A DNA stretch of 64,000 nt from Ruminococcaceae bacterium BL-6. GTDB taxonomy: Bacteria; Bacillota; Clostridia; Oscillospirales; Acutalibacteraceae. Where the stretch lies: assembly GCA_902810075.1 (NCBI GenBank), contig LR778135.1, positions 2,604,001-2,668,000 of the forward strand. Reading direction: 5' to 3'. A model generated the notes under the pieces. It had not been told where the DNA came from and ran no database searches. It worked only from the letters and a program-made list of their open reading frames with translations. Made by a program: the position numbers and the translations under genes. Below, in pieces: positions 17,069 to 26,244 of this stretch (positions are counted from its first letter, which is position 1; each line of letters starts with the position of its first letter).

Positions 17069-18553
17069 TTACAGGGTCACGCCATCCTTGAAAATCGGCA
17101 GCTCGCGCTTATCGAACGACTCCGACTTGGTATGCGCGGTTCCGGATGCGACGGAAAGGACGAAATCGAAGAATTCCTGCGCGACTGTTTCCATCGGCCT
17201 TCCCTCCAGAAGCCGGCCGGCGTCGAAGTCGATCCAGCCCGGCTTCTTTCTGCTCAGCGCCGTGTTGCTGGAGATTTTCACGGTGGGCACGGGGCAGGCG
17301 AACGGCGTGCCTCGCCCGGTGGTGAACAGGACGAGCTGCGCGCCGGAAATCGCCGTGGCCGTGGCCGCGACCAGGTCGTTCCCCGGGCCCTGAAGCAGGT
17401 TCAGGCCCTTTCGCACCGCCGGGCTGCCGTAGCTCAGCACGTCGGCGACCACGGCGGCGCCGCCCTTCTGGACGCACCCGAGGGACTTGTCCTCCAGCGT
17501 GGTGATCCCGCCCGCCTTGTTCCCGGGCGACGGGTTAGAGTCGATTTTTTCGCCGTAACGTATGAAATACTTCTTGAAATCGTTGATGAGGGCGACGGTT
17601 TTTTCAAACGTCCCCCTGTCCCTGCATCGGTTCATCAGCAGGGTTTCCGCGCCGAACATCTCCGGCACCTCGGTGAGGATGGTGGTGCCGCCCTGCGACA
17701 CGAGCAGATCGGAAAACGCGCCGACCAGCGGATTCGCGGTGATGCCGGAAAACCCGTCGGAGCCGCCGCATTTCAGGCCGACCACCAGGTCGGCGGCGCT
17801 GCATTCCTCGCGCCGGAAACGGGAGGCGATCCCGCACAGCTCCCGCACGGCCGCGACGGCGTCGCCGACTTCATCCTCGTGCTCCTGGCACACCAGGAAC
17901 CGGATGCGGTCGCGGTCGTAATCGCCCAGGACCTTCTTCATTTCCTCCATCGTATTGTTTTCGCACCCCAAGCCGAGCACCAGAGCCGCGCCCGCGTTCG
18001 GGTGGCGGATCAGGCCGGCCAGCGCAAGCTGGGTGTTGCGCAGATCCTGCGAAAGCTGGGAGCAGCCGTAGGGGTGGCTGTACGAGAAGATTCCGTCCAG
18101 CTGCGGCGTCAGGAACCGCTGAGATTCATCCTCGATCCGCTTCGCGACGGCGTTGACGCATCCTACGGTCGGGATAATCCAGACCTCGTTGCGGATGCCG
18201 ACCCTGCCGTCGCTTCTGCGGTAGCCCGAAAACGTCGCGGGCTTCCGTTTCGGGAGCTCCCGGAAATCGGGCCGGTACGTGTATTCCAGCAGGCCCCCGA
18301 GCCGGGTCACGACGTTGTGCGTATGCACCCACCCGCCCTTTGGGATATCTTGGGATGCGGTGCCGATGGGAAACCCGTATTTGACGACGGCTTCCCCTTT
18401 CGAAATGTCGCGCAGCGCGATCTTGTGGCCGGCGGGGATCTCCTCCAGCGCGGCGAACCGAGGCCCGCCCTCCGGCAGGGGCTCCCCGGTGCGAAGCCGT
18501 GTCAGCGCGACAGCCACGTTGTCCGACGGATGAATCCGATAGATCTTTTTCAT
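17069..18553 (-). CDS. uxaA: Altronate dehydratase
   Basis: The 494-residue protein joins an N-terminal SAF-type domain (IHPSDNVAVAL, HTHNVVT) to the dehydratase domain with GYRRSDGRVGIRNEVWIIPT, GCVNAVA, GLGCENN, KCGGSDGFSG and TTGRGTPFACPVPTVKI. It converts D-altronate to 2-keto-3-deoxygluconate in galacturonate breakdown. ATG at 18553 follows GGGGGAGCC. It is 16 bases downstream of uxaB and shares its promoter. Confidence 0.93.
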   Translation of the reverse strand: MKKIYRIHPSDNVAVALTRLRTGEPLPEGGPRFAALEEIPAGHKIALRDISKGEAVVKYGFPIGTASQDIPKGGWVHTHNVVTRLGGLLEYTYRPDFRELPKRKPATFSGYRRSDGRVGIRNEVWIIPTVGCVNAVAKRIEDESQRFLTPQLDGIFSYSHPYGCSQLSQDLRNTQLALAGLIRHPNAGAALVLGLGCENNTMEEMKKVLGDYDRDRIRFLVCQEHEDEVGDAVAAVRELCGIASRFRREECSAADLVVGLKCGGSDGFSGITANPLVGAFSDLLVSQGGTTILTEVPEMFGAETLLMNRCRDRGTFEKTVALINDFKKYFIRYGEKIDSNPSPGNKAGGITTLEDKSLGCVQKGGAAVVADVLSYGSPAVRKGLNLLQGPGNDLVAATATAISGAQLVLFTTGRGTPFACPVPTVKISSNTALSRKKPGWIDFDAGRLLEGRPMETVAQEFFDFVLSVASGTAHTKSESFDKRELPIFKDGVTL

Positions 18554-18569
18554 AGGCTCCCCCTTGCTC

Positions 18570-20039
18570 TCATCTTAACAGCTTTTCCAGCGCCGCGGTC
18601 ATGCCGTCTGCCCGGATCTCTTCCAGGTCTGCGCGGACCATCTCTTCAAAGCCGCGGTATTTCGTCAGATCCTCGCCCCAGAAATCGGCCCTGGAAGCCA
18701 GCGCGGAGACATACTCGGGAACCGGCTTTCCGCTGTTTTCCAGGAAGAACTCCATGACAGGCTCGTCGTCCTTGACAGGATAAGTCTCGTTTCCGCGGCG
18801 GCCCGCCAGCATTCCGTCCTCCCTGTGGTCGGCGGTGTAAAATGCCATCAGCGCCGCAAAGGAAAACGTGAGGTACTTCGGCGGGACCTGGTTTTTCGCG
18901 TACTGGTCCCGGAACGTGGGAAGGACCCTCGTTTTCCACTTGGAAACGGAATTGAGGGCGATGGAAAGGATCCGGTGGTCGACGAACGGGTTGTCGAACC
19001 GCTCCAGCACCGAATTTGCGAAAGCTTCCGCTTGCTCCCGGGGCAGATGCACCGTGGGGACGATCTCTTCGAACACGGTTCTTTCCATCAGGGTGCGGCA
19101 CAGCGTGTCGTGCATCGCGTCGCGCACGATGTCTTTGCCCGCCAGGTATGCCGCCAGCACGCAGGAGGTGTGCGCGCCGTTGAGGATGCGCACCTTCCTC
19201 TCGCGGTAGGGCTTCTGATCGTCTGTGAAGATCACGTTCATGTCCGGCTTGCCGAGTTTGTCAAACGGAAGCTTCCCGGAAATATCCCGGCTGCTTTCGA
19301 TGACCCAAAGGCCGAACGGCTCGCCCGTGTCCAGCAGCTCATCCCGATAGCCGAGCTGCTCCCAGATCTTTTCGGCCTCCCCCTTCGGGTATCCGCTGAC
19401 GATGCGGTCGACGAGCGTGCTGCAGAACACGCACTCGTTTCTGACCCACTCCGCGAACCCGTCCCCCAGCTTCCACAGGGAGATCAGCTTCGTAACGCAG
19501 CCGTACAGCTTTCCGCCGTTGTTTTCGATCAGCTCCACCGGCAGGATGATCAGCCCATGGCCGGGCTCCCCCCGGAACGCCCGAAAGCGCTCGTACAGGA
19601 ATTTGGTCAGCTTGCCGGGGTAGGTGTTGGGCGGGGTCAGCTCGAACCGGTCGGTCTCGTCATAGACGATGCCGGCCTCCGTGGTGTTGGAAACGACGAA
19701 CTGAAGCGAATCCAGCCGGGCGAGCTCCCGATACTGCCTGTATTCGGTGTAGGGGTCCACCGCTTTCTGAACGCAGGTGACCGCTCGGTTCTCCACATAA
19801 GGCTCGCCGTTCATCCGGCCGCGCAGGGACACGGTATAAAGGTTGTCCTGCCGGTGAAAGCGGTCGAGCGTTCCAAAGGCGATCGGCTTCACGATCGCGA
19901 CGTCGCCGTCGAAAACGCCCTTTTCATTGGCGGCGTCGACAAAGTAATCGACGAACGCCCTCAGAAAATTTCCTTCCCCGAACTGAACGACCCTGATCGG
20001 GCGGGGTTTTCTCTGATAAACCTCTTGTATCTTTTTCAA
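18570..20039 (-). CDS. uxaB: Tagaturonate reductase (altronate oxidoreductase)
   Basis: The 489-residue protein has the mannitol dehydrogenase-family layout: VVQFGEGNFLRAFVDYF at the start, VVSNTTEAGI, KVRILNGAHTSCV and NPFVDHRILSIALNSVSKW. It reduces D-tagaturonate to D-altronate. The start is a TTG at 20039 with AGGAG ten bases upstream. It is the first gene of the leftward uxaB-uxaA unit, divergent from the LacI regulator, with an operator at its transcription start. Confidence 0.93.
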   Translation of the reverse strand: MKKIQEVYQRKPRPIRVVQFGEGNFLRAFVDYFVDAANEKGVFDGDVAIVKPIAFGTLDRFHRQDNLYTVSLRGRMNGEPYVENRAVTCVQKAVDPYTEYRQYRELARLDSLQFVVSNTTEAGIVYDETDRFELTPPNTYPGKLTKFLYERFRAFRGEPGHGLIILPVELIENNGGKLYGCVTKLISLWKLGDGFAEWVRNECVFCSTLVDRIVSGYPKGEAEKIWEQLGYRDELLDTGEPFGLWVIESSRDISGKLPFDKLGKPDMNVIFTDDQKPYRERKVRILNGAHTSCVLAAYLAGKDIVRDAMHDTLCRTLMERTVFEEIVPTVHLPREQAEAFANSVLERFDNPFVDHRILSIALNSVSKWKTRVLPTFRDQYAKNQVPPKYLTFSFAALMAFYTADHREDGMLAGRRGNETYPVKDDEPVMEFFLENSGKPVPEYVSALASRADFWGEDLTKYRGFEEMVRADLEEIRADGMTAALEKLLR

Positions 20040-20060
20040 TATGGGTCAGCTCCTTTTATT

Positions 20061-20109
20061 ATGTAAGTACTTACATTAGAAATTCTATCACTTTGCCTGA
20101 ATATGTCAA
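20061..20109 (-). promoter_or_regulatory. uxaB promoter with LacI-type operator
   Basis: On the minus strand TTGACA (20109-20104), 16 bases, then TAGAAT (20087-20082). The perfect palindrome ATGTAAGTACTTACAT (20061-20076) follows over the expected start site. The same palindrome type lies at the regulator promoter. Confidence 0.85.
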
Positions 20110-20168
20110 TATAATTTCGCAGAATTCATAAAATATTTCGTGATTATCTTATTTTTCTGATTTGTTTC

Positions 20169-20217
20169 TTGATTTTTTTGAAAAAGGGTCTTATACTTGT
20201 CTTGTAAGTATTTACAA
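20169..20217 (+). promoter_or_regulatory. Promoter and operator of the LacI regulator-uxaC unit
   Basis: TTGATT (20169-20174), 17 bases and TATACT (20192-20197) form the promoter. TTGTAAGTATTTACAA (20202-20217) overlaps the expected start and matches the uxaB operator at most positions, so the LacI protein probably represses both arms. Confidence 0.82.
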
Positions 20218-20240
20218 ATCGGAACAAAGAGGAATCACAC

Positions 20241-21245
20241 GTGAACATTTACGATATCGCCGAACGAAGCGGGGTCTCCATCGCGACCGTTTCGCGCGTC
20301 CTGAACGGCAGCCCCAGCGTCAGCCCGGCCACCCGGGAGAAGGTGCTCTCGGTGATGCGGCGGGAGGAATATGTGCCGAACGCGTTCGCGCGCGGCCTCG
20401 GCCTGAACACGATGCATTTCATCGGGATCCTGTGCACGGATGTGTCGGACACCTTTTACGCGAAGGCCGTGTCCCTGGTGGAGGGCCTGCTGCGCCGAAA
20501 AGGCTTCGACGCGCTTCTGTGCTGCACGGGGAACAGCCTGGATGACAAGAAAAAATATCTCGAGCTTCTGCTGGAAAAGCGCGTGGACGCCGTGATCCTG
20601 ATCGGCTCCGCGTTCAAGGAGAGCATGGACAACTCCCACATCGAAAACGCCGCCCGCAGGGTGCCGGTCATCATCATCAACGGCATGGTGGAACTGCCGA
20701 ACACCTACTGCGTCTGCTGCGACGAAAAATCCGCCGTTTCGGACAACGTATCCCTGCTGCACCAGAAGGGATGCCGGCGCATCCTTTACCTGTACGACGC
20801 GCTGACCTACAGCGGCTGCCAGAAAATCGAAGGCTACCGCGAGGGGCTGCGGCGGTGCGGCCTTCCCGGGGACGACGCCCTTCTCGTGCAGACGGAAAAA
20901 TCCATCCCGGAAACGGCGGAACTGGTCTCTTCGCTCCTGAAAAAAGGGACGGCGTTCGACGCGGTTGCGGCTTCCGAGGACCTGATCGCCGTGGGCGCGC
21001 TCAAGGCGCTTTCCAAAGCGGGTCTCGCCCTTCCGGTGATCGGCTTCAACAACTCGATCCTGGCGCAGTGCTGCACCCCCTCGCTCACGTCGGTGGACAA
21101 TATGCTCGAAACGCTCTGCCCCACCGCCGTGAATATCCTGACCCAGATCCTGAACCATAAAAGCGTTCCTCAGAAAATGTCCGTTTCCGCCAGGCTGGTG
21201 GAACGGGAAACCTTTCAAATCACCAAAACGGAGGAGTCAAAATGA
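20241..21245 (+). CDS. LacI-family regulator of galacturonate genes
   Basis: The 334-residue protein starts with the LacI helix-turn-helix MNIYDIAERSGVSIATVSRV and its hinge region, followed by a periplasmic-binding-protein-like ligand domain. The GTG at 20241 has AGAGG eight bases upstream. Its stop overlaps the uxaC start (ATGA). Position between uxaB and uxaC, and matching operators on both promoters, indicate a local repressor released by a uronate or an intermediate such as tagaturonate or fructuronate. The inducer is inferred. Confidence 0.9.
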   Translation: MNIYDIAERSGVSIATVSRVLNGSPSVSPATREKVLSVMRREEYVPNAFARGLGLNTMHFIGILCTDVSDTFYAKAVSLVEGLLRRKGFDALLCCTGNSLDDKKKYLELLLEKRVDAVILIGSAFKESMDNSHIENAARRVPVIIINGMVELPNTYCVCCDEKSAVSDNVSLLHQKGCRRILYLYDALTYSGCQKIEGYREGLRRCGLPGDDALLVQTEKSIPETAELVSSLLKKGTAFDAVAASEDLIAVGALKALSKAGLALPVIGFNNSILAQCCTPSLTSVDNMLETLCPTAVNILTQILNHKSVPQKMSVSARLVERETFQITKTEESK

Positions 21246-22648
21246 AAAAGTTTATGGACGAGGACTTTCTGCTTTCCAATGAAACGGCGAAAAAGCTGTA
21301 TTTCAACCACGCCGCGAAAATGCCGATCATCGACTACCACTGCCACATCAACCCGGCGGAAATCGCGCAGAACCGCAAGTTCGACAACATCACCCAGGTA
21401 TGGCTCGGCGGCGACCATTATAAATGGCGCCTGATCCGCAGCTGCGGCGTCGACGAAAAATACATCACCGGAAACGAAAGCACCGACTGCGAAAAATTCC
21501 AGGCGTTCGCGGAATCCCTGCCGAAGGCGGTCGGGAACCCGCTGTATCACTGGACGCACCTGGAGCTGAAGCGGTATTTCGGCTACGACGGCATCCTGAA
21601 CAGTGAGACCGCCGAGGAAGTTTGGAACCTGTGCAACGAAAAGCTGCGGCACGACGACATGAGCGTGCGCGGCCTGATCGACCGCTCCAACGTCAGGGCG
21701 ATCGCGACCACGGACGACCCGGCGGACTCGCTCGAGTGGCATAAAAAAATCAAAGAAGATTCGTCCTTCCGGGTGAAAGTCGTTCCGGCGTGGCGGCCCG
21801 ACAGGATCATGAACATCGAAAAGCCCGGCTTTGCGGAATACACAAAGAAGCTGGAGCAGGCGAGCGGCGTTTCCATCCACGGGATCGACGACGTGAGGGA
21901 CGCCCTGAACGCGCGCCTGGACTTTTTCGACGGCATGGGCTGCCGCGCTTCGGATCACGGGCTGGATTCCGTCATGTACGCCCCCGCGACGGACGGCGAG
22001 CTGGACGCGATCCTGAAAAAGGGCCTTGCCGGAAATCCGCTGACCGGCGGGGAGATCGAAAAGTACAAATACGCCGTCCTGCTGTTCCTGGGAAGGCAGT
22101 ACGCAAAGCGCGGCTGGGTCATGGAAATCCATTACGGCGCGCTGCGCGGCGTCAACAGCCGCATGCTCCGCAGACTCGGCCCGGACACCGGATACGACGG
22201 CATCGCCACCCGCTTCTGCGCGGAAGGCATCGTCCGCTTCCTCAACGAGCTGGACCGTACCGGCGAGCTGCCCAAAACGATCCTCTACCCGCTCAACGCG
22301 AACGACAACGACGTCGTCAACGCCGCGGCCGGCTGCTTTTCGGGAACCACCCCGGGGAAGGTGCAGGCGGGCGCGGCCTGGTGGTTCAACGACACCAAGG
22401 CCGGAATGATCGAACAGATGACCTCGTTTGCCAACATCGGCGTGCTCGGCACGTTCGCCGGGATGCTCACCGATTCCAGAAGCTTTCTGTCGTACGCGCG
22501 GCACGAATATTTCCGCCGCATCCTGTGCGACCTGATCGGCACGTGGGTGGAAAACGGCGAATATCCGGATGACGAAAAGGCGCTGGGGCAGATCGTCGAG
22601 GACATTTCCTTCAACAACACGAACCGCTTCTTCGGATTCGGGTGCTGA
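21242..22648 (+). CDS. uxaC: Glucuronate isomerase (uronate isomerase)
   Basis: The 468-residue protein has the amidohydrolase-type metal motif IIDYHCHINP near residue 31 and late family motifs EIHYGALRGVN, NDNDVVNAAAG and DSRSFLSYARHEYFRR. It interconverts galacturonate/tagaturonate and glucuronate/fructuronate. It is translationally coupled to the regulator through ATGA. With uxaB and uxaA it covers galacturonate to 2-keto-3-deoxygluconate; kdgK and kdgA are not in this window. Confidence 0.95.
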   Translation: MKKFMDEDFLLSNETAKKLYFNHAAKMPIIDYHCHINPAEIAQNRKFDNITQVWLGGDHYKWRLIRSCGVDEKYITGNESTDCEKFQAFAESLPKAVGNPLYHWTHLELKRYFGYDGILNSETAEEVWNLCNEKLRHDDMSVRGLIDRSNVRAIATTDDPADSLEWHKKIKEDSSFRVKVVPAWRPDRIMNIEKPGFAEYTKKLEQASGVSIHGIDDVRDALNARLDFFDGMGCRASDHGLDSVMYAPATDGELDAILKKGLAGNPLTGGEIEKYKYAVLLFLGRQYAKRGWVMEIHYGALRGVNSRMLRRLGPDTGYDGIATRFCAEGIVRFLNELDRTGELPKTILYPLNANDNDVVNAAAGCFSGTTPGKVQAGAAWWFNDTKAGMIEQMTSFANIGVLGTFAGMLTDSRSFLSYARHEYFRRILCDLIGTWVENGEYPDDEKALGQIVEDISFNNTNRFFGFGC

Positions 22649-22651
22649 GCC

Positions 22652-23311
22652 ATGACTGATTTTCCCCGCATCAAAAGGATCGTCTGCTTCGGCGACTCCA
22701 ACACCCACGGCTACAACGCGGAAAACGGCGGCCGCTTCGGCGAAAGCATCCGCTGGCCCTGCGTGCTTCAAAAGCTGCTCGGCGCGGGCTACCGCGTGGT
22801 GGAAGAGGGGATGAACGGGCGGACCGCCGCCTTTGAGGACCCTGAGTTCGAGGGCAGGCGCGGCATGGATTACATCGTGCCGTGCATGATGTCGCACAAG
22901 CCGGTCTCGCTTCTGATCGTCATGCTCGGCACGAACGACCTGAACCCGGCATTCGGCGCGCATCCCAAAACCATCGCGGAGGGCGTCGGCCTGCTGCTTC
23001 AAAAGGCCCTTCCTCTGCCGGCGTGGGACGAAAAGCCGAACAGCCTGCTGATCTCCCCGCCCGTGATCCGGGGTCCCGGAGGAGACGCCCTCTTCGGCCC
23101 CGGCGCAAAGATGGGCGAGCGGTCGCGCATGCTCGCCGGATACTACCGGAAGGTGGCGGAAAAGCTGCCCTGCGCGTTCCTGGACGCCGGCGCGATGGAG
23201 GTGCACCCGCTGGACGGCACCCACCTGACCCCGGCTGGCCACCGGGCGCTCGCCGGGCTGCTGGCCCCGAAGGTGCGCGCCCTGACGGGGGAAGGCCCGC
23301 AAAACAGATAA
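22652..23311 (+). CDS. SGNH/GDSL-family esterase
   Basis: The 219-residue protein has the SGNH blocks: CFGDSNTHGYN with the catalytic Ser in block I, EEGMNGRTA as block II, VMLGTNDL as block III and DGTHLTPAGHRAL with Asp and His as block V. There is no signal peptide, so it acts inside the cell. It starts three bases after uxaC, so it is in the uronate operon. An acetyl-esterase role on substituted uronides would fit the context. The substrate is inferred. Confidence 0.85.
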   Translation: MTDFPRIKRIVCFGDSNTHGYNAENGGRFGESIRWPCVLQKLLGAGYRVVEEGMNGRTAAFEDPEFEGRRGMDYIVPCMMSHKPVSLLIVMLGTNDLNPAFGAHPKTIAEGVGLLLQKALPLPAWDEKPNSLLISPPVIRGPGGDALFGPGAKMGERSRMLAGYYRKVAEKLPCAFLDAGAMEVHPLDGTHLTPAGHRALAGLLAPKVRALTGEGPQNR

Positions 23312-23318
23312 AAAGATT

Positions 23319-23372
23319 GAGATGGATCGTGCGCCGTGTGAAGCGAAAATCACACGGCGCACGATCCATCTC
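23319..23372 (+). terminator. Long perfect hairpin after the esterase gene
   Basis: A 23-pair perfect stem starting GAGATGGATCGTGCGCCGTG encloses the eight-base loop AGCGAAAA. It begins seven bases after the esterase stop. No T-run follows on the plus strand, so it may work as a transcript-end stabiliser rather than a classical terminator. Confidence 0.55.
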
Positions 23373-23445
23373 CGCCGGACTTTGAAAAGCGATGAATTTT
23401 CGGGATAGAATCACGCCCGGCAAAGAACGCGGGAATCCCGATCCG

Positions 23446-23471
23446 CAGCATTTTGACGCCGGGCGGCGCAG
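23446..23471 (+). repeat. Dispersed intergenic repeat, partial copy 2
   Basis: GCAGCATTTTGACGCCGGG followed by CGGCGCA matches the core of the repeats at 9361-9441 (inverted) and 26376-26443. The match stops after the GGCGGCGC core. Confidence 0.45.
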
Positions 23472-23490
23472 CTTCAGGTCATGAAAAAAC

Positions 23491-24744
23491 TCAGCGCCGA
23501 AACCATGCTTTCATCACTTCCAAGACATGGACCAGTTCATCTTCCTGAATAATATAGGGAACCATCGCGTACAGGTAGGTCAGAAACGGGCGGCTGAACA
23601 CACCGTGCCGATAAGCAAATTCCTGAAAGCCGTTTAATGTATTGGAATCGTAGACTTCAATGCAGACACACCCGCCCATCATGCGGACTTCCTTAATCCT
23701 TGGGTCGGTAAATTCCTGCATTTCCCGTTTGGTGATTTCCGCAATTTTTTTGATTTTAGACATATAATCTTCTTTCTCGAAGAGTTCAATGGATTTTAAG
23801 GCCACCGTGCATGCGAGGGCGTTGCCCATGAAGGTAGGCCCGTGCATAAGCGCATGAGTCGGATCATCGCTGTAAAATCCGTTATAGATTTTATGGTTGG
23901 CAACCGTAACCGCATGGCCGATGTAGCCGCCGGTAAGCGCTTTCCCCAATACCAGAATGTCAGGAAGAACGAGGTCCGCGACAAAACGGTTGCCAGTGCG
24001 GCCGAAACCTGTGGCAACTTCATCGAAAATGAGGATAACATCGTATTGATCACAGAGTTCCCGTGCACGCTTCAGAAAGGAAATATCATACATCTGCATT
24101 CCACCCGCACCCTGTAAAAGCGGTTCGACAATGAAGCATATCAGATTATTGCCGTACTTTTCAAATGCTTCCTCAAGGGCAGGCAGCTCCGTTGGGATAT
24201 GGATTACGCCTTTTTTCTCTTTAAAAGCAAAATGATAGTCTTCATCGTCGCCGACCTTCATAGCCATGAACGTATCGCCGTGATAGGCATGGTTCAGGGC
24301 AAGGATCGTATTCCTTTTGCCGCCGGCAAGCTCCCGCTCGGATCTTTTCCAGTTCTTGTCAAGCGCAAGGACGGCTTTTCTGTCACTCTCACGGTTGGAG
24401 TTGAACTGAATCGCCATTTTTAGGGCAACTTCCACTGCCACACTGCCTGAGTCGGAGAAAAAGCAGTAGTCTAAACCGCCCGGCAGCCACTCCTGAAGCT
24501 TTTGAGAAAGTTTAAGCACAGGCTCATGGGTAAGCCCGCCAAGCATGACATGAGAGAATTTATCTACCTGGGATTTTATCGCTTCATTCAGCACAGGGTG
24601 GCTGTATCCATGGATCACGCTCCACCACGAAGACACGGAGTCAATCAGCTTTTGATCTTTCGTGTAAAGATAAACCCCCTTTGCATTTTCAACTTTGATT
24701 GGCGGCTTCATCGTTTTCATCTGTTCATAAGGATACCAAATCAC
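23491..24744 (-). CDS. bioA: Adenosylmethionine-8-amino-7-oxononanoate aminotransferase
   Basis: The 417-residue class III aminotransferase has DSVSSWWSVIHGYSHP, SDSGSVAVEVALKMA, NHAYHGDT, IFDEVATGFGRTG and LGKALTGGYIGHAVT, which holds the PLP lysine. It makes 7,8-diaminopelargonate in biotin synthesis. The start is GTG at 24744; AAGGATGG lies about 14 bases upstream, a weak site. It is the last gene of bioY-bioD-bioA, 18 bases after bioD. Base composition is lower in GC than flanking genes. Confidence 0.92.
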   Translation of the reverse strand: MIWYPYEQMKTMKPPIKVENAKGVYLYTKDQKLIDSVSSWWSVIHGYSHPVLNEAIKSQVDKFSHVMLGGLTHEPVLKLSQKLQEWLPGGLDYCFFSDSGSVAVEVALKMAIQFNSNRESDRKAVLALDKNWKRSERELAGGKRNTILALNHAYHGDTFMAMKVGDDEDYHFAFKEKKGVIHIPTELPALEEAFEKYGNNLICFIVEPLLQGAGGMQMYDISFLKRARELCDQYDVILIFDEVATGFGRTGNRFVADLVLPDILVLGKALTGGYIGHAVTVANHKIYNGFYSDDPTHALMHGPTFMGNALACTVALKSIELFEKEDYMSKIKKIAEITKREMQEFTDPRIKEVRMMGGCVCIEVYDSNTLNGFQEFAYRHGVFSRPFLTYLYAMVPYIIQEDELVHVLEVMKAWFRR

Positions 24745-24762
24745 GTCTTTTCACCATCCTTG

Positions 24763-25446
24763 TCAGTTGTAAAGGGAAGCGAGCAGGTTCCCGTCAATAT
24801 CGAGGTCCGTGTCCCCGTCTTTCACGCGGCAAAGGATCGGAACGCCGGAACGATGCTCGATCATCCTGGCGTTGTCTTCTTCCATTTCGTCGCCGGGATG
24901 AAAATGGTTCAGGATAATTCCTTTTACTGGCAGACCTTTCTGCTTCATATATTCTGATGTGAGGACCGTGTGATTGATGGTGCCAAGCCCCGCATCAGCC
25001 ACAATCACACTGTTCATGCGGAATGCTTTAATGATATCTTCCAGCCACAGCTCCCGCTCATTAAAAATAATGGGGCAGAGGATACCGCCGCTTCCTTCCA
25101 TGGTAATATAGGCGTGTTTCGCGGCAAGGCGGCTGTAATCTCGTTTTACAATCCGCATATCCACCGGATTTCCTTCTATGCGGGAAGCCAAATGCGGGGA
25201 AACCGCAATTTCATAAACATATGGGACAAGTTCCGAAAGGTCATCTCTTAATCCGGAAAGTTCTTGGACCAGCTTGGCATCGCCGCAAACTAGACGGCCG
25301 CCGGAATCCCTTTCATTGCCGGAGGCGGCGGCCTTAAAATAGGTGGTATCGTAACCGGTACGGATCATTTTCTTTATCATCAGCCCGGTGATATATGTTT
25401 TGCCTACATCTGTATCCGTTCCGGTAATAAAAAGATTTTTACTCAT
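24763..25446 (-). CDS. bioD: Dethiobiotin synthetase
   Basis: The 227-residue P-loop enzyme has TGTDTDVGKTYITGLM near residue 8, YFKAAASG and MEGSGGILCPI. It closes the ureido ring using CO2 and ATP. ATG at 25446. A 13-codon frame (25439-25480, MKKLGYEVKLQNE) covers the short gap after bioY and its stop overlaps the bioD start, which could couple translation. bioB and bioF are not here. Confidence 0.93.
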   Translation of the reverse strand: MSKNLFITGTDTDVGKTYITGLMIKKMIRTGYDTTYFKAAASGNERDSGGRLVCGDAKLVQELSGLRDDLSELVPYVYEIAVSPHLASRIEGNPVDMRIVKRDYSRLAAKHAYITMEGSGGILCPIIFNERELWLEDIIKAFRMNSVIVADAGLGTINHTVLTSEYMKQKGLPVKGIILNHFHPGDEMEEDNARMIEHRSGVPILCRVKDGDTDLDIDGNLLASLYN

Positions 25447-25496
25447 TTTGCAGTTTCACCTCATAACCAAGTTTTTTCATGTTTCGCAATGCACTT

Positions 25497-26072
25497 TTAT
25501 TTTGCCGGTACTGCCCCCAAAAACCTGTTTGTAATGGGATACAGCCTTTTTGCCAGACAGGCGCAGAAAAAGCACAGGATGATATCGCACGGGATATCGA
25601 CCGGGAAACAGGCGGCCAAAATGACGGCCCACGTTATCGGCGTGTGCAGATAAAAATTCAAAATGAGATACTTGTAGGGCAGCCCGAACGCATAGACGAC
25701 GAACAACGCGGAATAGCAGGCAATCAGCATATGCTTTAAACTGACCGTTCGCAGCCGCTTTACCAGCATGCCGGTAACCCAAGCCGCGACAATAAAACCC
25801 GGCAGATAACCAAAACTGGGGTTTAAAACGTAACCGGGTCCGCCTCCGCCGGCAAAAACAGGCAGCCCGAACAGCCCAAGCGCTACATATACGGCGGTGG
25901 AAATGGTACCCCGTTTTGCCCCCAGAAGCAGCCCTGCCAAGAGCACAAAAAGCAATTGAAGCGTATAATAATCGCCGAACAGCAGGGAAATATGAATATA
26001 GGCCCCAACCGTGATCAGTGCTGTAAACAGAGCGCAAAGCGCCATATCCGGGACAGAAAGTTTATTTGTCAA
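25497..26072 (-). CDS. bioY: Biotin transporter BioY (ECF substrate-binding subunit)
   Basis: The 191-residue membrane protein has about six hydrophobic segments and the BioY words VGAYIHISL, YTLQLLFVLLAGLLLG and GPGYVLNPSFGYLPGF. It binds biotin and works with an energy-coupling module encoded elsewhere. The TTG at 26072 is chosen because AGGAGG lies eight bases before it; the GTG at 26081 sits inside the ribosome site. It is first in the biotin operon, directly behind the BirA operator. Confidence 0.92.
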   Translation of the reverse strand: MTNKLSVPDMALCALFTALITVGAYIHISLLFGDYYTLQLLFVLLAGLLLGAKRGTISTAVYVALGLFGLPVFAGGGGPGYVLNPSFGYLPGFIVAAWVTGMLVKRLRTVSLKHMLIACYSALFVVYAFGLPYKYLILNFYLHTPITWAVILAACFPVDIPCDIILCFFCACLAKRLYPITNRFLGAVPAK

Positions 26073-26103
26073 CTCAATCACCTCCTTTCAGTCAATACGT
26101 TAG

Positions 26104-26158
26104 ATTATAGAGAAAAGGAAGAACATTGTCAACCTAAAATATAAAAATAGGTTGACAA
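26104..26158 (-). promoter_or_regulatory. BirA biotin operator over the bioY promoter
   Basis: TTGTCAACC and GGTTGACAA are perfect inverted half-sites 15 bases apart (26126-26158), the classical BirA operator form. On the minus strand TTGACA (26132-26127), 17 bases and TATAAT (26109-26104) give a consensus promoter whose -35 box lies inside one half-site, so BirA-biotinyl-AMP would block polymerase. Confidence 0.93.
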
Positions 26159-26244
26159 TAGAAGCGGATTTTCTCAACTTTTTCTATCCCGCCGGTGAAA
26201 AATGTTGTCATACCTCTATTGTTACAGAAAAAAGTGATCGATAA

